A stretch of DNA of 64,000 nucleotides from the NCBI RefSeq assembly GCF_029893105.1, contig NZ_JARXWG010000007.1, positions 79,033-143,032 of the forward strand, read 5' to 3'. The position numbers and the translations under genes were made by a program. The DNA is from Parabacteroides sp. PF5-9. Its GTDB lineage: Bacteria > Bacteroidota > Bacteroidia > Bacteroidales > Tannerellaceae. Under the pieces are notes generated by a model. It saw only the letters and a program-made list of their open reading frames with translations, was not told where the DNA came from and searched no databases. Shown here piece after piece: positions 51,375-59,977 of the stretch. Each line of letters begins with the position of its first letter. Positions within the stretch are counted from its first letter, which is position 1.

Positions 51375-52412
51375 TTAAAAATATTTTGTAATCGAAGCTT
51401 GGCCAAAACTATGCATCTCATTGAGCATTCGGACAGCCGATTCAACAATCGGATAAGCACAAACCGAACCCGAACCCTCTCCCAGACGAAGTCCCAAATC
51501 CAATAACGGTTTTACTCCCAGAACATCCAACAATCGTTTATGTCCGGCCTCATCTCCACAATGACCGAAAATGCAATAAGAAAGCATCTCCGGATACAAC
51601 CGGGAGGCAGCCAGAACACTATTCGTCATGATAAAACCGTCCACCAGAATAATCATATGTAATTCTGCGGCTTGTAACATACCACCTACAGCCATGACCA
51701 TCTCATACCCACCAAAATAAGTCAATACCTCCAATACTTCTCTACTACCGGAATAGTTGTCAAGCGCTTTTTGTAAAACCCGTTGTTTATGTTGTACCCC
51801 TTCATCATCCAAGCCGCTTCCGGCTCCTACGCAATCACATAAAGGGATATCCGTCAAGCAGGTCATCCACATACTTGAAGTTGCCGTGTTACCAATTCCC
51901 ATTTCTCCGAAACTGATCACATTGCAACCTCTGCTATGACATTCAGAAACAATCTCTGCTCCGTATTGTATGGCCAGATCGACCTCTTCACGGGTCATGG
52001 CCGGTTCATACAGAAAGTTTCGTGTTCCTTTTCGGATCTTCCTGTCGATCAGTTGAGGAATTGGTGGGAAATCAAAGTCCACTCCCCCATCAACAATCTT
52101 TAACTCAAAACCGTGTTGACGAGCCAGAAAGCAGACACCTGCTCCTCCATTCAGAAAATTATGAATCACCTGGCGAGTCACCTCCTTAGGTGATTTACTA
52201 ACCCCTTCATCAGCTATCCCATGATCAGCCGCATAAATTACATTGACAGGAGAACTGAGTTCGGGAGAAAGCGACTGCTGAATCCAACCGATCTGAATCG
52301 CCAACTCCTCCAAACGTCCCAAAGAACCTTTGGGTTTTGTCAAATCATTGATCTTTACTTCCAATGCTGGAATAATCGCAATATCAGGTTTACTTATCTG
52401 AAATATTTTCAT
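51375..52412 (-). CDS. cobT: Nicotinate-nucleotide-dimethylbenzimidazole phosphoribosyltransferase
   Basis: CobT (345 aa) makes alpha-ribazole phosphate from a lower-ligand base and nicotinate mononucleotide. Seen: [22 protein letters not shown] near the N-terminus, [34 protein letters not shown], and [31 protein letters not shown] with the catalytic Glu region (about 315). Length is typical (about 350). It lies between cobU (11-bp gap) and cobS. Confidence 0.96.
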   Translation of the reverse strand: MKIFQISKPDIAIIPALEVKINDLTKPKGSLGRLEELAIQIGWIQQSLSPELSSPVNVIYAADHGIADEGVSKSPKEVTRQVIHNFLNGGAGVCFLARQHGFELKIVDGGVDFDFPPIPQLIDRKIRKGTRNFLYEPAMTREEVDLAIQYGAEIVSECHSRGCNVISFGEMGIGNTATSSMWMTCLTDIPLCDCVGAGSGLDDEGVQHKQRVLQKALDNYSGSREVLEVLTYFGGYEMVMAVGGMLQAAELHMIILVDGFIMTNSVLAASRLYPEMLSYCIFGHCGDEAGHKRLLDVLGVKPLLDLGLRLGEGSGSVCAYPIVESAVRMLNEMHSFGQASITKYF

Positions 52413-52423
52413 CTGGTTTCAAT

Positions 52424-52936
52424 TTATTTTTTTACAGTTAAAGGTAAGCCGCTAACCATCAAGATCACCTCATTGGCACACGACGCAATATATTGATTGA
52501 ACCATCCCTGAAGATCGGTAAATTTCCGTTGTAATTCATCCGGCGAAGTTCCTCCCATACCGATTTCATTGGTTATAAAAATAAGCGTCGCTTCTATTTC
52601 TGTCAGTTTATTGAATTCATCTTTCAATTGAGAAAGAGATAATTCCACATCACTTTGGTTATCAAAGAAAAAATTAGTTGCCCATAATGTGACACAATCG
52701 ACCACCACCGTCTTATTCCTCAGATTATGATGGGAAGGGTATTTTTCTTCTTCTATATTGATCCATTCCGAACTACGGTCTTTCTGATGACGTATAACCC
52801 TTTGTTTGAACTCTTCATCCCAGACCCTGGAAGTGGCCAAATAAACCGGCCGGTCTGATAATGACAGCGCCAACTGTTGGGCATATCGGCTTTTGCCGGA
52901 TCGCTGTCCTCCGGTAATAAGAATTATATGTGCCAT
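52424..52936 (-). CDS. cobU: Adenosylcobinamide kinase/guanylyltransferase
   Basis: A 170-aa bifunctional enzyme that phosphorylates adenosylcobinamide and then transfers GMP. Walker A GGQRSGKSRYAQ (residues 8-19), the guanylylated His in RHQKDRS, and TNEIGMGGTSPDELQRKFTDLQGWFNQYIA near the C-terminus are all present. It overlaps cbiB by 13 bp. Confidence 0.95.
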   Translation of the reverse strand: MAHIILITGGQRSGKSRYAQQLALSLSDRPVYLATSRVWDEEFKQRVIRHQKDRSSEWINIEEEKYPSHHNLRNKTVVVDCVTLWATNFFFDNQSDVELSLSQLKDEFNKLTEIEATLIFITNEIGMGGTSPDELQRKFTDLQGWFNQYIASCANEVILMVSGLPLTVKK

Positions 52937-53892
52937 AAAGGATTAAGTAAAATAAAAACAAGAACAACAATTCCCATCAATAATTCAGTGTGGCTATTTA
53001 CCTGAACAGCCTTAACAAGATCTTCATCCGTAAATAAACGATCATTCGTTCCGATATATGGTTTCTCAATCTCTTCACCAAAATAATCATGCGCACCTCC
53101 AAAACGACAATCCAAAATTGCAGCCATTGCTGCTTCAGGATAACCAGCATTCGGACTCGTATGTGCCCGTCCGTATTGTTGTATGAACGAACGTTTATCC
53201 CAGCACCCCGACACCAACAACATCAAATAAGCCGTCATACGGGCAGGGATATAATTGGCAATATCGTCTAATTGTGCCGCTATCCGTCCAAACTCCAAGT
53301 AACGTTCATTTTTATACCCAATCATCGAATCAAGTGTATTGATCATTTTATAAGCCATCATACCGGGTAGACCTAAAACAGCAAACCAAAACATCGGTGC
53401 TATCACACCATCACTCAGGTTCTCTGCTAATGATTCCAAGGCTGCAGTTCGTATCTCCTGAGGAGTCAGACAAGATGTATCTCTGCCAACAATACGCGAC
53501 AATTGTATCCTCCCCTCTTCCGTATTTCTGTTCACTGCTTCAAATACCCCCTTTACCTCATTGATCAGAGTTTTCCCCGACAAACAGAAAAAGACCCCGA
53601 TACCGGTCAGTAAAGCGGTAAATAACGGATCGATCCACCGGGAAAGACTCATGAGTATACCATCCGTAATACCAAACGTTGATACAATTAGTATCGCAGC
53701 CATAAGTCCACCATTTGAAACCTTGTTTTTCCCTTTGTTAAACTCCTTTTCACCGGCAGCAATCAACTTACCAAACAAGACCACCGGATGAGGCCATTTC
53801 TCCGGATCACCCAATAGGCGGTCAGCCAGCCAACCTCCGATAAATGGAATCACTTTTAATAAATAAACATTCGTATAAAATGGCCAGAACAT
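52924..53892 (-). CDS. cbiB: Cobinamide synthase (adenosylcobinamide-phosphate synthase)
   Basis: A 322-aa inner-membrane enzyme (CbiB/CobD) attaching aminopropanol or its phosphate to adenosylcobyric acid. Seen: ADRLLGDPEKWPHPVVLFGKLI, the loop GRDTSCLTPQEIRTAALESLAENLSDGVIAPMFW, and NTLDSMIGYKNERYLEFGRIAAQLDDIANYIPARMTAYL. About six to seven helices. The start at 53892 places the first helix at residue 5. It overlaps cobU; ruvC precedes it by 12 bp in the same operon. Confidence 0.94.
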   Translation of the reverse strand: MFWPFYTNVYLLKVIPFIGGWLADRLLGDPEKWPHPVVLFGKLIAAGEKEFNKGKNKVSNGGLMAAILIVSTFGITDGILMSLSRWIDPLFTALLTGIGVFFCLSGKTLINEVKGVFEAVNRNTEEGRIQLSRIVGRDTSCLTPQEIRTAALESLAENLSDGVIAPMFWFAVLGLPGMMAYKMINTLDSMIGYKNERYLEFGRIAAQLDDIANYIPARMTAYLMLLVSGCWDKRSFIQQYGRAHTSPNAGYPEAAMAAILDCRFGGAHDYFGEEIEKPYIGTNDRLFTDEDLVKAVQVNSHTELLMGIVVLVFILLNPLWHI

Positions 53893-53904
53893 ACTGATGA
53901 TACT

Positions 53905-54465
53905 TTATTTTTTAACTTTTCCCGGGTTTTTAGCAATAAAATCTTTCCAACCCGAATACTTCTTTTCCGATACGGGGTTATTTGTTTGGTAGTAATGACA
54001 TAAAGCTGCAGCCAATCCATCCGTTGCATCCAACTGAGGCAGCATCGATTCCCCTGGAATATGTAATATCCGTTGTAACATTCCGGCCACCTGTTCTTTG
54101 GAGGCGTTGCCATTTCCGGTAATCGACATTTTTATCTTTAAAGGCGCATATTCAAAAATCGGGATATCACGCTCCAAAGCCGCAGCCATTGCGACTCCCT
54201 GGGCACGTCCTAATTTAAGCATACTCTGTACATTTTTTCCAAAGAAAGGAGCTTCAATGGCCAACTCATCCGGATGATACTGATCAATCAAACTAAGTAC
54301 CCGGTCAAAGATCTTTCGTAAACGCAGATAATGATCCTCAAATTTATCCAATTGCAGTATACCCATCGCTTCCAACCGTGGTTTTTTCCCTTCAACAACC
54401 AGTATACCATATCCCATCACAATGGTACCGGGGTCTATCCCTAATATGATACGATCCTTATTCAT
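53905..54465 (-). CDS. ruvC: Crossover junction endodeoxyribonuclease
   Basis: A 186-aa Holliday-junction resolvase, an RNase H-fold dimer. The catalytic acids are in [13 protein letters not shown] (Asp8), [11 protein letters not shown] (Glu) and [13 protein letters not shown] (two Asp near the C-terminus). It overlaps the DUF4286 gene by 8 bp upstream and leads into cbiB after 12 bp. It is the only DNA repair gene in this operon; ruvA and ruvB lie elsewhere. Confidence 0.96.
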   Translation of the reverse strand: MNKDRIILGIDPGTIVMGYGILVVEGKKPRLEAMGILQLDKFEDHYLRLRKIFDRVLSLIDQYHPDELAIEAPFFGKNVQSMLKLGRAQGVAMAAALERDIPIFEYAPLKIKMSITGNGNASKEQVAGMLQRILHIPGESMLPQLDATDGLAAALCHYYQTNNPVSEKKYSGWKDFIAKNPGKVKK

Positions 54466-54784
54466 GTCCCAGATTTATCTCTTCCAATAAGGTGGTAAAT
54501 CCGGTCATCTTATTTCCAAATTGTTGTACCAGTCTTTTTTGCAACAAAGCGCCTTCTTGTTTTATCCAGTCATTCAACGTTTCCACATTCTTTACATGAA
54601 ACTGAACAGAATAACTTTCTCCCCCATCATCCGACGCATGCATGATACGGCGCAGACATGGATTTTGCAGAAAACCACTGACTATGGCTTGAGGGATATA
54701 TTCTTTTTTCAGATAATTCAGGGATTCCTGTAGTATATCTTTATCAATATGAAAAGTAGTATTGTATACGATCATCTTTTTCAT
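54458..54784 (-). CDS. DUF4286 family protein
   Basis: A 108-aa protein starting at [16 protein letters not shown] (54784), a start supported by the -7 box CAAAGATA (54798-54805) on the minus strand; an in-frame ATG further upstream falls before that transcription start. It resembles the small DUF4286 family, a ferredoxin-like (RRM-shaped) fold, common beside ruvC in Bacteroidetes. Conserved features: [22 protein letters not shown] and [13 protein letters not shown]. Function unknown. It is the first gene of the operon. Confidence 0.85.
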   Translation of the reverse strand: MKKMIVYNTTFHIDKDILQESLNYLKKEYIPQAIVSGFLQNPCLRRIMHASDDGGESYSVQFHVKNVETLNDWIKQEGALLQKRLVQQFGNKMTGFTTLLEEINLGHE

Positions 54785-54797
54785 CAAATTTCTCTCA

Positions 54798-54805
54798 CAA
54801 AGATA
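54798..54805 (-). promoter_or_regulatory. -7 box of the DUF4286-ruvC-cob operon
   Basis: CAAAGATA on the plus strand is TATCTTTG on the minus strand, 14 bp before ATG 54784. A plus-strand -7 box for tRNA-Ala (TATATTTG, 54828-54835) lies 22 bp away, so the promoters are closely back to back. Confidence 0.65.
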
Positions 54806-54849
54806 ACGCATATCTCAGGAAAACGCCTATATTTGCACACGAAAATCAC

Positions 54850-54923
54850 GGGGCATTAGCTCATCTGGCTAGAGCGTTAGACTGGCAGTCTAAAGGTGAT
54901 CGGTTCGAGTCCGATATGCTCCA
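54850..54923 (+). tRNA. tRNA-Ala(GGC)
   Basis: A 74-nt cloverleaf. The acceptor strand GGGGCAT (54850-54856) pairs with ATGCTCC (54916-54922) with one G-U pair, the discriminator is A54923, and the anticodon GGC is in ACTGGCAGT. The T-arm has GGTTCGAGTCC. CCA is not encoded. Confidence 0.95.
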
Positions 54924-54944
54924 CAACCAAGTATAATTCAAAAC

Positions 54945-54990
54945 AACACCCAGATTTACACCCCGCATTGTAAGTTTGGGTGTTTTTTAT
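54945..54990 (+). terminator. Terminator after tRNA-Ala
   Basis: Arms 54945-54960 and 54969-54984 pair along 16 bases with two G-U pairs, followed by T6. It ends the tRNA-Ala transcript. Confidence 0.8.
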
Positions 54991-55022
54991 TTATTCGTAA
55001 AATACACCACCCCACTTCATTT

Positions 55023-55484
55023 TCAAATCGGAATTCCATAATTGTGCTTAATATCTGCCATCACAAATGTACTCGTCAAAGAACCCAGACTATCAATCGT
55101 ACCAAGCACATTCAGGATAAACTCCTGATAATACTTCATATCGGGAGCATGGATTTTCAATAGAAAGTCATACTCCCCGGAGATATTATAACATTCGGTG
55201 ACCTCCGGGATATCTTGTATGATACGGGTGAATTCTCCGGCGATATCACGATTCAGTCTTCTTAGTTTTACACTACAGAATACAACAAATCCATAGTTCA
55301 GTTTTCCGGCATCCAATACCGCGATATATCTTTTAATATAACCCTCTGCTTCGAGTCGTTTAAGACGTTCGAACACAGGAGTTGTAGAGAGGTTGACTTG
55401 CGATGCAAGCTCTTTGGTGGTCAATTTGGAATTATCCTGCATAATTCGCAGGATCTGTAAATCAGTTTTATCTAAAACATCCAT
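55023..55484 (-). CDS. Lrp/AsnC-family transcriptional regulator
   Basis: A 153-aa Lrp-type regulator. The HTH is at residues 5-60 (LDKTDLQILRIMQDNSKLTTKELASQVNLSTTPVFERLKRLEAEGYIKRYIAVLD) and the RAM effector domain at 70-150 (FVVFCSVKLRR, VTECYNISGEYDFLLKIHAPDMKYYQEFI). It is divergent from the O-acetylhomoserine sulfhydrylase gene with 175 bp between starts, so it likely controls that gene in response to an amino acid. Confidence 0.95.
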   Translation of the reverse strand: MDVLDKTDLQILRIMQDNSKLTTKELASQVNLSTTPVFERLKRLEAEGYIKRYIAVLDAGKLNYGFVVFCSVKLRRLNRDIAGEFTRIIQDIPEVTECYNISGEYDFLLKIHAPDMKYYQEFILNVLGTIDSLGSLTSTFVMADIKHNYGIPI

Positions 55485-55585
55485 AGAATAAAATTCTTTA
55501 AACGGGTTATCTCATTATCTCAACCGGAAATATACACTATAAACAACATCAAATTTAGTAACATTTTCCATATTTTTCAATTTTA

Positions 55586-55616
55586 TTGTTTGATATTTCT
55601 TTGTAATATAATTTTG
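55586..55616 (+). promoter_or_regulatory. Promoter of the O-acetylhomoserine sulfhydrylase gene
   Basis: TTG at 55586-55588 and TAATTTTG at 55609-55616, 20 bp apart, match the Bacteroidetes consensus. Transcription from about 55623 gives a leader of about 37 nt. Confidence 0.65.
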
Positions 55617-55659
55617 TCAGAAATAACACAAATTAAGACATCTGTTAAATTACCCGGTT

Positions 55660-56946
55660 ATGAAAAGAAAAAAATTACATTTCGAGACATTACAGCTTCA
55701 CGTAGGACAAGAGCAACCCGATTCGGCAACTGATTCGCGGGCAGTTCCTATTTATCAAACGACATCATACGTTTTCCGCGATTCAGCTCATGCCGCGGCA
55801 CGTTTCGGCCTGACTGATATAGGAAATATCTATGCCCGTCTGACCAATCCCACCCAAAGTGTTTTCGAACAACGGGTAGCTGCTCTTGAAGGAGGTATAG
55901 CCGGACTAGCCGTTGCTTCAGGCGCAGCTGCAATCACTTACGCACTTGAAAATATCACCCGTGCGGGTGATCATATTATATCCGCCAAAACCATTTACGG
56001 CGGTACCTATAATTTGCTGGCTCACACACTGTCTGCTTACGGAATCACAACAACATTTGTCGATCCTTCTGATCTCTCGAACTTCGAACAAGCCATTCGG
56101 AAGAATACCAAAGCTATTTTTATCGAGACACTAGGTAATCCCAACTCAAATATAATCGATATTAAAGCGGTAGCAGCCATTGCGCATAAACATCACATTC
56201 CACTTATTGTAGACAATACGTTTGGCACCCCGTATCTGATCCGTCCAATTGAATACGGCGCAGATATCGTGGTTCATTCTGCCACGAAATTTATAGGAGG
56301 TCATGGCTCCTCTTTGGGAGGTGTTATTGTTGATTCGGGAAAATTTGATTGGGCAGCTTCCGGTAAATTCCCACAGCTAACAGAACCTGACCCAAGTTAT
56401 CACGGTGTCCGTTTTGTTGATGCCGCCGGATCGGCTGCTTATGTGGTTCGTGTTCGGGCAATCCTGCTTCGCGATACAGGAGCAACAATTAGTCCCCTGA
56501 ACTCTTTTCTCCTGCTCCAGGGACTGGAAACACTTTCCCTTCGTGTCGAGCGGCATGTGGAGAATGCACTTAAAGTGATTGACTATCTTCAAAATCATCC
56601 GAAAGTAGAGAAAGTAAACCATCCGTCTTTACCCGAACATCCTGATCATGCCCTATACAAGACCTATTTCCCAAACGGTGCCGGCTCCATCTTCACCTTT
56701 GAAATCAAAGGAGGAGAAAAGGAAGCACATCGTTTTATTGATCACCTCGAAATATTTTCCTTATTGGCCAATGTGGCAGATGTCAAATCTCTGGTTATTC
56801 ATCCGGCAACTACCACCCATTCGCAACTCAATAAACAGGAACTGACAGAACAAGGTATCAAACCCAATACCATACGTCTATCAATAGGAACAGAACATAT
56901 TGAAGATTTATTGAACGATCTGGAACAGGCTCTGGGAAAGAGCTGA
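55660..56946 (+). CDS. metY: O-acetylhomoserine aminocarboxypropyltransferase
   Basis: A 428-aa PLP enzyme that makes homocysteine from O-acetylhomoserine and sulphide, for methionine synthesis. It is a type I fold cystathionine-gamma-synthase relative. Seen: [52 protein letters not shown], the PLP Lys in [19 protein letters not shown], and [21 protein letters not shown]. Length is typical. It is divergent from an Lrp gene. Other members of the family (gamma-lyases) are less likely given the length and the insertion before the Lys, but not excluded. Confidence 0.9.
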   Translation: MKRKKLHFETLQLHVGQEQPDSATDSRAVPIYQTTSYVFRDSAHAAARFGLTDIGNIYARLTNPTQSVFEQRVAALEGGIAGLAVASGAAAITYALENITRAGDHIISAKTIYGGTYNLLAHTLSAYGITTTFVDPSDLSNFEQAIRKNTKAIFIETLGNPNSNIIDIKAVAAIAHKHHIPLIVDNTFGTPYLIRPIEYGADIVVHSATKFIGGHGSSLGGVIVDSGKFDWAASGKFPQLTEPDPSYHGVRFVDAAGSAAYVVRVRAILLRDTGATISPLNSFLLLQGLETLSLRVERHVENALKVIDYLQNHPKVEKVNHPSLPEHPDHALYKTYFPNGAGSIFTFEIKGGEKEAHRFIDHLEIFSLLANVADVKSLVIHPATTTHSQLNKQELTEQGIKPNTIRLSIGTEHIEDLLNDLEQALGKS

Positions 56947-56998
56947 CCGCATAGGTTCTTTCCCAAATCATCCGCTAACGGGAATAGATTAGATTAAC

Positions 56999-57025
56999 GT
57001 GAGCTCGATATAAAGATTTATCTTC
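56999..57025 (-). repeat. Segment shared with 33214-33240
   Basis: The complement of 56999-57025 matches 33214-33240 at 25 of 27 bases. It is the outer half of a flank interrupted at this locus by the REP-like insert (57027-57204). Confidence 0.75.
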
Positions 57026-57111
57026 AGATAGTGTAAGATTTGAAGATGGGAACAGTTTGTGTGATCTTTATATTGTGTAATGTTTGAAGGTTTTCCAAAG
57101 GCCAAATCCCG

Positions 57112-57188
57112 CAGGGATTTAATGTGAATAACCCCGGGTCGATCCGCTACGCTCCTCTTCACCCGGGGTTATTCACATTAAATCCCTG
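57112..57188. repeat. REP-like hairpin
   Basis: 28-bp perfect arms (57112-57139 and 57161-57188) around a 21-base loop, with CCCCGGG at the stem top. It lies in a 178-bp segment bordered by TATCTTCA direct repeats (57019-57026 and 57205-57212); the other copy of the locus (33209-33224) carries this octamer once and no hairpin. It resembles the GC-rich intergenic hairpins common in Bacteroidales. Confidence 0.88.
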
Positions 57189-57216
57189 TGGCGTTCGCCT
57201 TCACTATCTTCAAGTA

Positions 57217-57249
57217 TTCTTCGGATTGAATACTTTTTTCTTATATCGA
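57217..57249 (-). repeat. Segment shared with 33176-33208
   Basis: The complement matches 33176-33208 at 32 of 33 bases. It begins 12 bp after the GH16 stop codon. Confidence 0.8.
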
Positions 57250-57260
57250 GTTACGTTAGA

Positions 57261-58325
57261 TCACATAATAACCACCTTAAATGTATTCGAGCCATTGGTG
57301 TCTTGTACATATAATATATAGTGGCCTCTATCCAAAGTAGAAGTATTTAAAATATTCGTCCGATCTGTTTGAGTGGTCAATTTTCCACTCATCGTATACA
57401 AGCTGGCAGTTCGAATAGTATAAGGAGAATGTATGACTATTTCATGTTCCGATTGGGAAATTGTTATCTCAGGAGAAATAACCGAAACATTGTGATCAAC
57501 GGTTTCCTTCTCTGATAAATAATCATCCCATTTATAGACCCGCACATAATCCACTCTCATCTCCGCAGATATAAAATCACCCGGAGGCATACGCCCTTCA
57601 TCAAAATTTCCACCGATGGCCAGATTCAACAGGATATAAAAATCACGGTCAAAAGGTGCGCCTGTTGTCCCGTTTTCCGAATACCAGCCTTTCACCTCGG
57701 CCAGTGGCACATCATCACAATACCAGCTCATTTTATCCGGACTCCACTCGATGGCATACAGATGAAAATCATCCAGTCTGCCTCCATTGGGGATATGTAG
57801 TTCCCCTGTTCCCGAGTAAGTATTCCGCGGCCACGATCCACCATAATGAATCGCCCCGCTATATTGATAAGGCAAACGCCCTTTCCCTTCAAAAATATCG
57901 ATCTCTCCGGAGGCCGCCCATTGTCCATAAAACGATTCTTGCGGCATCATCCAAAAAGCGGGCCAAACTCCTTCGACAGCATTCACACGAATTCGTGCTT
58001 CTATCCGTCCGTAAGTGGTCTGGTACTTATCCCGAGTAAGCAAACGGGAAGAGGTATACAATTTATTTCCCCGTTGTTCTTTCTTTGCAGTAATGATCAA
58101 CATCCCATCCTTTACCACATAGTTCTCATTCGTATAATACTGCTGCTCATTATTGCCCCAATCTGTCAAACCTTCGCTCTCGCCTGTTCCCAGTTGTACA
58201 CTCCATTTCTTTTGATCCAACTCCTTTCCGTCAAACTCATCATGCCAGTCAAGACGGAAAAAACCTTGTGAGAAAGCAGAAAGGCTGATCAATAACCCTA
58301 CACTGATTAATACGTTCTTTTTCAT
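57261..58325 (-). CDS. GH16 family beta-glycanase with T9SS sorting domain
   Basis: A 354-aa secreted glycoside hydrolase. Signal peptide 1-20 (VLISVGLLISLSAFSQ). The GH16 catalytic domain (about 25-270) has the nucleophile and acid/base in GEIDIFEG (E-x-D-x-x-E, about 145), VEGVWPAFWMMP, and HLYAIEWSPDKMSWY. Such enzymes split beta-1,3 or mixed-linkage glucans (laminarinase-like). The last 70 residues form a type A T9SS domain ending in HYILYVQDTNGSNTFKVVIM. Secreted or surface-bound. No polysaccharide-utilization genes (SusC/D) are next to it, so substrate supply is unknown. The flanking sequences also occur, contiguously, at 33 kb. Confidence 0.92.
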   Translation of the reverse strand: MKKNVLISVGLLISLSAFSQGFFRLDWHDEFDGKELDQKKWSVQLGTGESEGLTDWGNNEQQYYTNENYVVKDGMLIITAKKEQRGNKLYTSSRLLTRDKYQTTYGRIEARIRVNAVEGVWPAFWMMPQESFYGQWAASGEIDIFEGKGRLPYQYSGAIHYGGSWPRNTYSGTGELHIPNGGRLDDFHLYAIEWSPDKMSWYCDDVPLAEVKGWYSENGTTGAPFDRDFYILLNLAIGGNFDEGRMPPGDFISAEMRVDYVRVYKWDDYLSEKETVDHNVSVISPEITISQSEHEIVIHSPYTIRTASLYTMSGKLTTQTDRTNILNTSTLDRGHYILYVQDTNGSNTFKVVIM

Positions 58326-58445
58326 CGGACATTCGTTTTAATGAAACTTATTAACTTCTTGCTCAAAGATAACTCATTTCAACAGACTCTTTGTGGGGTA
58401 TTTTACAGCTTTCAACTACAGTATACCACCTCTATCCGTTTGATC

Positions 58446-58614
58446 AGATTCATCTCGGGATTTCTTCTCAATGGGTGAGTGATTTCTCCCTCTTAGATTA
58501 ATCGTCTACCAATTGGTTCACTATCGTCTACCAACTGTTGCCCGATCGTCTACCAATTGGTAGACGATTAAATAGAGGAAAAGAAAATACTGCTCCTATT
58601 GGAAAAAACAGGGA
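58446..58614 (-). repeat. Dispersed intergenic repeat, copy B (three 22-bp units)
   Basis: The reverse complement of 58446-58614 matches 32938-33128 along nearly its whole length except for one missing 22-bp unit. It lies upstream of the GH16 start (120 bp), and resemblance to copy A continues weakly to about 58405. Confidence 0.9.
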
Positions 58615-58687
58615 AGTCATGCAGAAGAAACCAATAAGCATCTATGGTAAAAAAGGAATGGTAATCGTTTAAGTATAGACCTTTTCT

Positions 58688-59944
58688 TTAGTTCAATTTC
58701 AGGGCTGCCTCAGGCGAGTGATGATATTTATTATACAATTTAATCACATCACTAATACTGTATCGACTTAACAAGGTCATCCATACCCTGTATCCGGCTG
58801 TAGGATGGAAATGATCCGGATGATTAATAATATGAATAAATGTCTCTTCTAAGGTTAAAAACTCAAATCGACTAAACTCGCTTTTTCGCTGACGACTACA
58901 CAGTATCGCGCTAAGTTCATCACTATTGATATTGAGTCTGCCCACACAGCATAAGGAAAAATTGGCAATGTCTGCTTCAAGAAACAAAGAGAGAATTTTT
59001 GCGTTTCTCCAATCATACTGAATCTCATCCTCATTGGTTAAAGCTAACTCTTCTTCCAACATACGCTCGTACCACAAACGCATTCGACCTCCTTCTCTCT
59101 TACTGGCCGATGATTGAAAATCTTTACCGTCAAGCTGCTCTTCGATAGAGATCGACCATTTGCCCGGGTGATAGTATAAGTTCTCCCCTCTTTGGGTTAG
59201 TAAAATCTTATGATCCTTGGTCTCTATAAGAGTATGCAGACAAAGTGAATGTGGAAAAAGAACTTCGCCATGCATCTTGTCGATCATCTGTTCACATATG
59301 GCTCTGTTTAAGCCGTTCTCTTTCGCAAAGACAATCTTGCTGAAAGAGGTTTGTCGCAATCGTAAAAGTAGTTTTTCATGGCTAACCATTGGAATTTCTT
59401 CCAACATATATTTGACCGAGTCGTCTGAGAACCGAAATTCATTTTCTGCCCTAAACTGTTCATAAGCCTCTTCCTGGAGTCGCTCTTTCATTGAGAAATA
59501 AAACTCTTCCCCATCAAAGGCTATATGGTCAAATCTCCATCCCCACCTTTCATTGGTCGCCTGAACGGTTACAGCATTTCCCCACGCTAACCCTTTATAG
59601 GACGATTGTCGGATGGAGGGATCAATGTATTTTTGATTGATCTGTCCAAGTGTAACGGCGCAATAGTTGTTTTTATAATAGCAGTTGACACTTTTGCTGA
59701 ACAGATAAACTAAAACCATCACCAGAATAGGTATCCATGCTATTTTGAAACAGATATGAGAAGTCGAATTTTCTAAAATGTATTTGCCGGAATGATCTTC
59801 TAATGAAGCTATTGCTGTAACTATAAGCGTTATAGCTATTGATGCACAGTTGGTATATATGGCCCATTCCCATTTCTTAAGAAACATTCTTGGATAAAAG
59901 ATCAGTTTATCTATAACCATCTGTTTGTCTGTTGTCTGCAGCAT
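58688..59944 (-). CDS. Membrane-anchored Nudix-like protein
   Basis: A 418-aa protein with two N-terminal membrane helices (about 27-46 and 66-83) and a long cytoplasmic part. Residues about 235-340 contain a Nudix-like pattern: KILLTQRGENLYYHPGKWSISIEEQLDG, then RMLEEELALTNEDE. The canonical GX5EX7REUXEEXGU box is not complete, so hydrolase activity is uncertain. No family match to the middle segment is recognised. It stands alone, oriented toward GH16, with the palindromic repeat between. A two-helix anchor plus a nucleotide-binding fold is unusual for a housekeeping Nudix enzyme. Confidence 0.6.
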   Translation of the reverse strand: MLQTTDKQMVIDKLIFYPRMFLKKWEWAIYTNCASIAITLIVTAIASLEDHSGKYILENSTSHICFKIAWIPILVMVLVYLFSKSVNCYYKNNYCAVTLGQINQKYIDPSIRQSSYKGLAWGNAVTVQATNERWGWRFDHIAFDGEEFYFSMKERLQEEAYEQFRAENEFRFSDDSVKYMLEEIPMVSHEKLLLRLRQTSFSKIVFAKENGLNRAICEQMIDKMHGEVLFPHSLCLHTLIETKDHKILLTQRGENLYYHPGKWSISIEEQLDGKDFQSSASKREGGRMRLWYERMLEEELALTNEDEIQYDWRNAKILSLFLEADIANFSLCCVGRLNINSDELSAILCSRQRKSEFSRFEFLTLEETFIHIINHPDHFHPTAGYRVWMTLLSRYSISDVIKLYNKYHHSPEAALKLN

Positions 59945-59977
59945 AAAAAAAACAGCTATTAAATTATCGTCCGAAAT

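Noticed and set aside
50624..54784. Cobalamin riboswitch for the cob operon
   Set aside because: There is no recognisable B12-box or long structured leader; the gaps between genes are 1-12 bp and the first promoter lies 7-14 bp ahead of the first gene.
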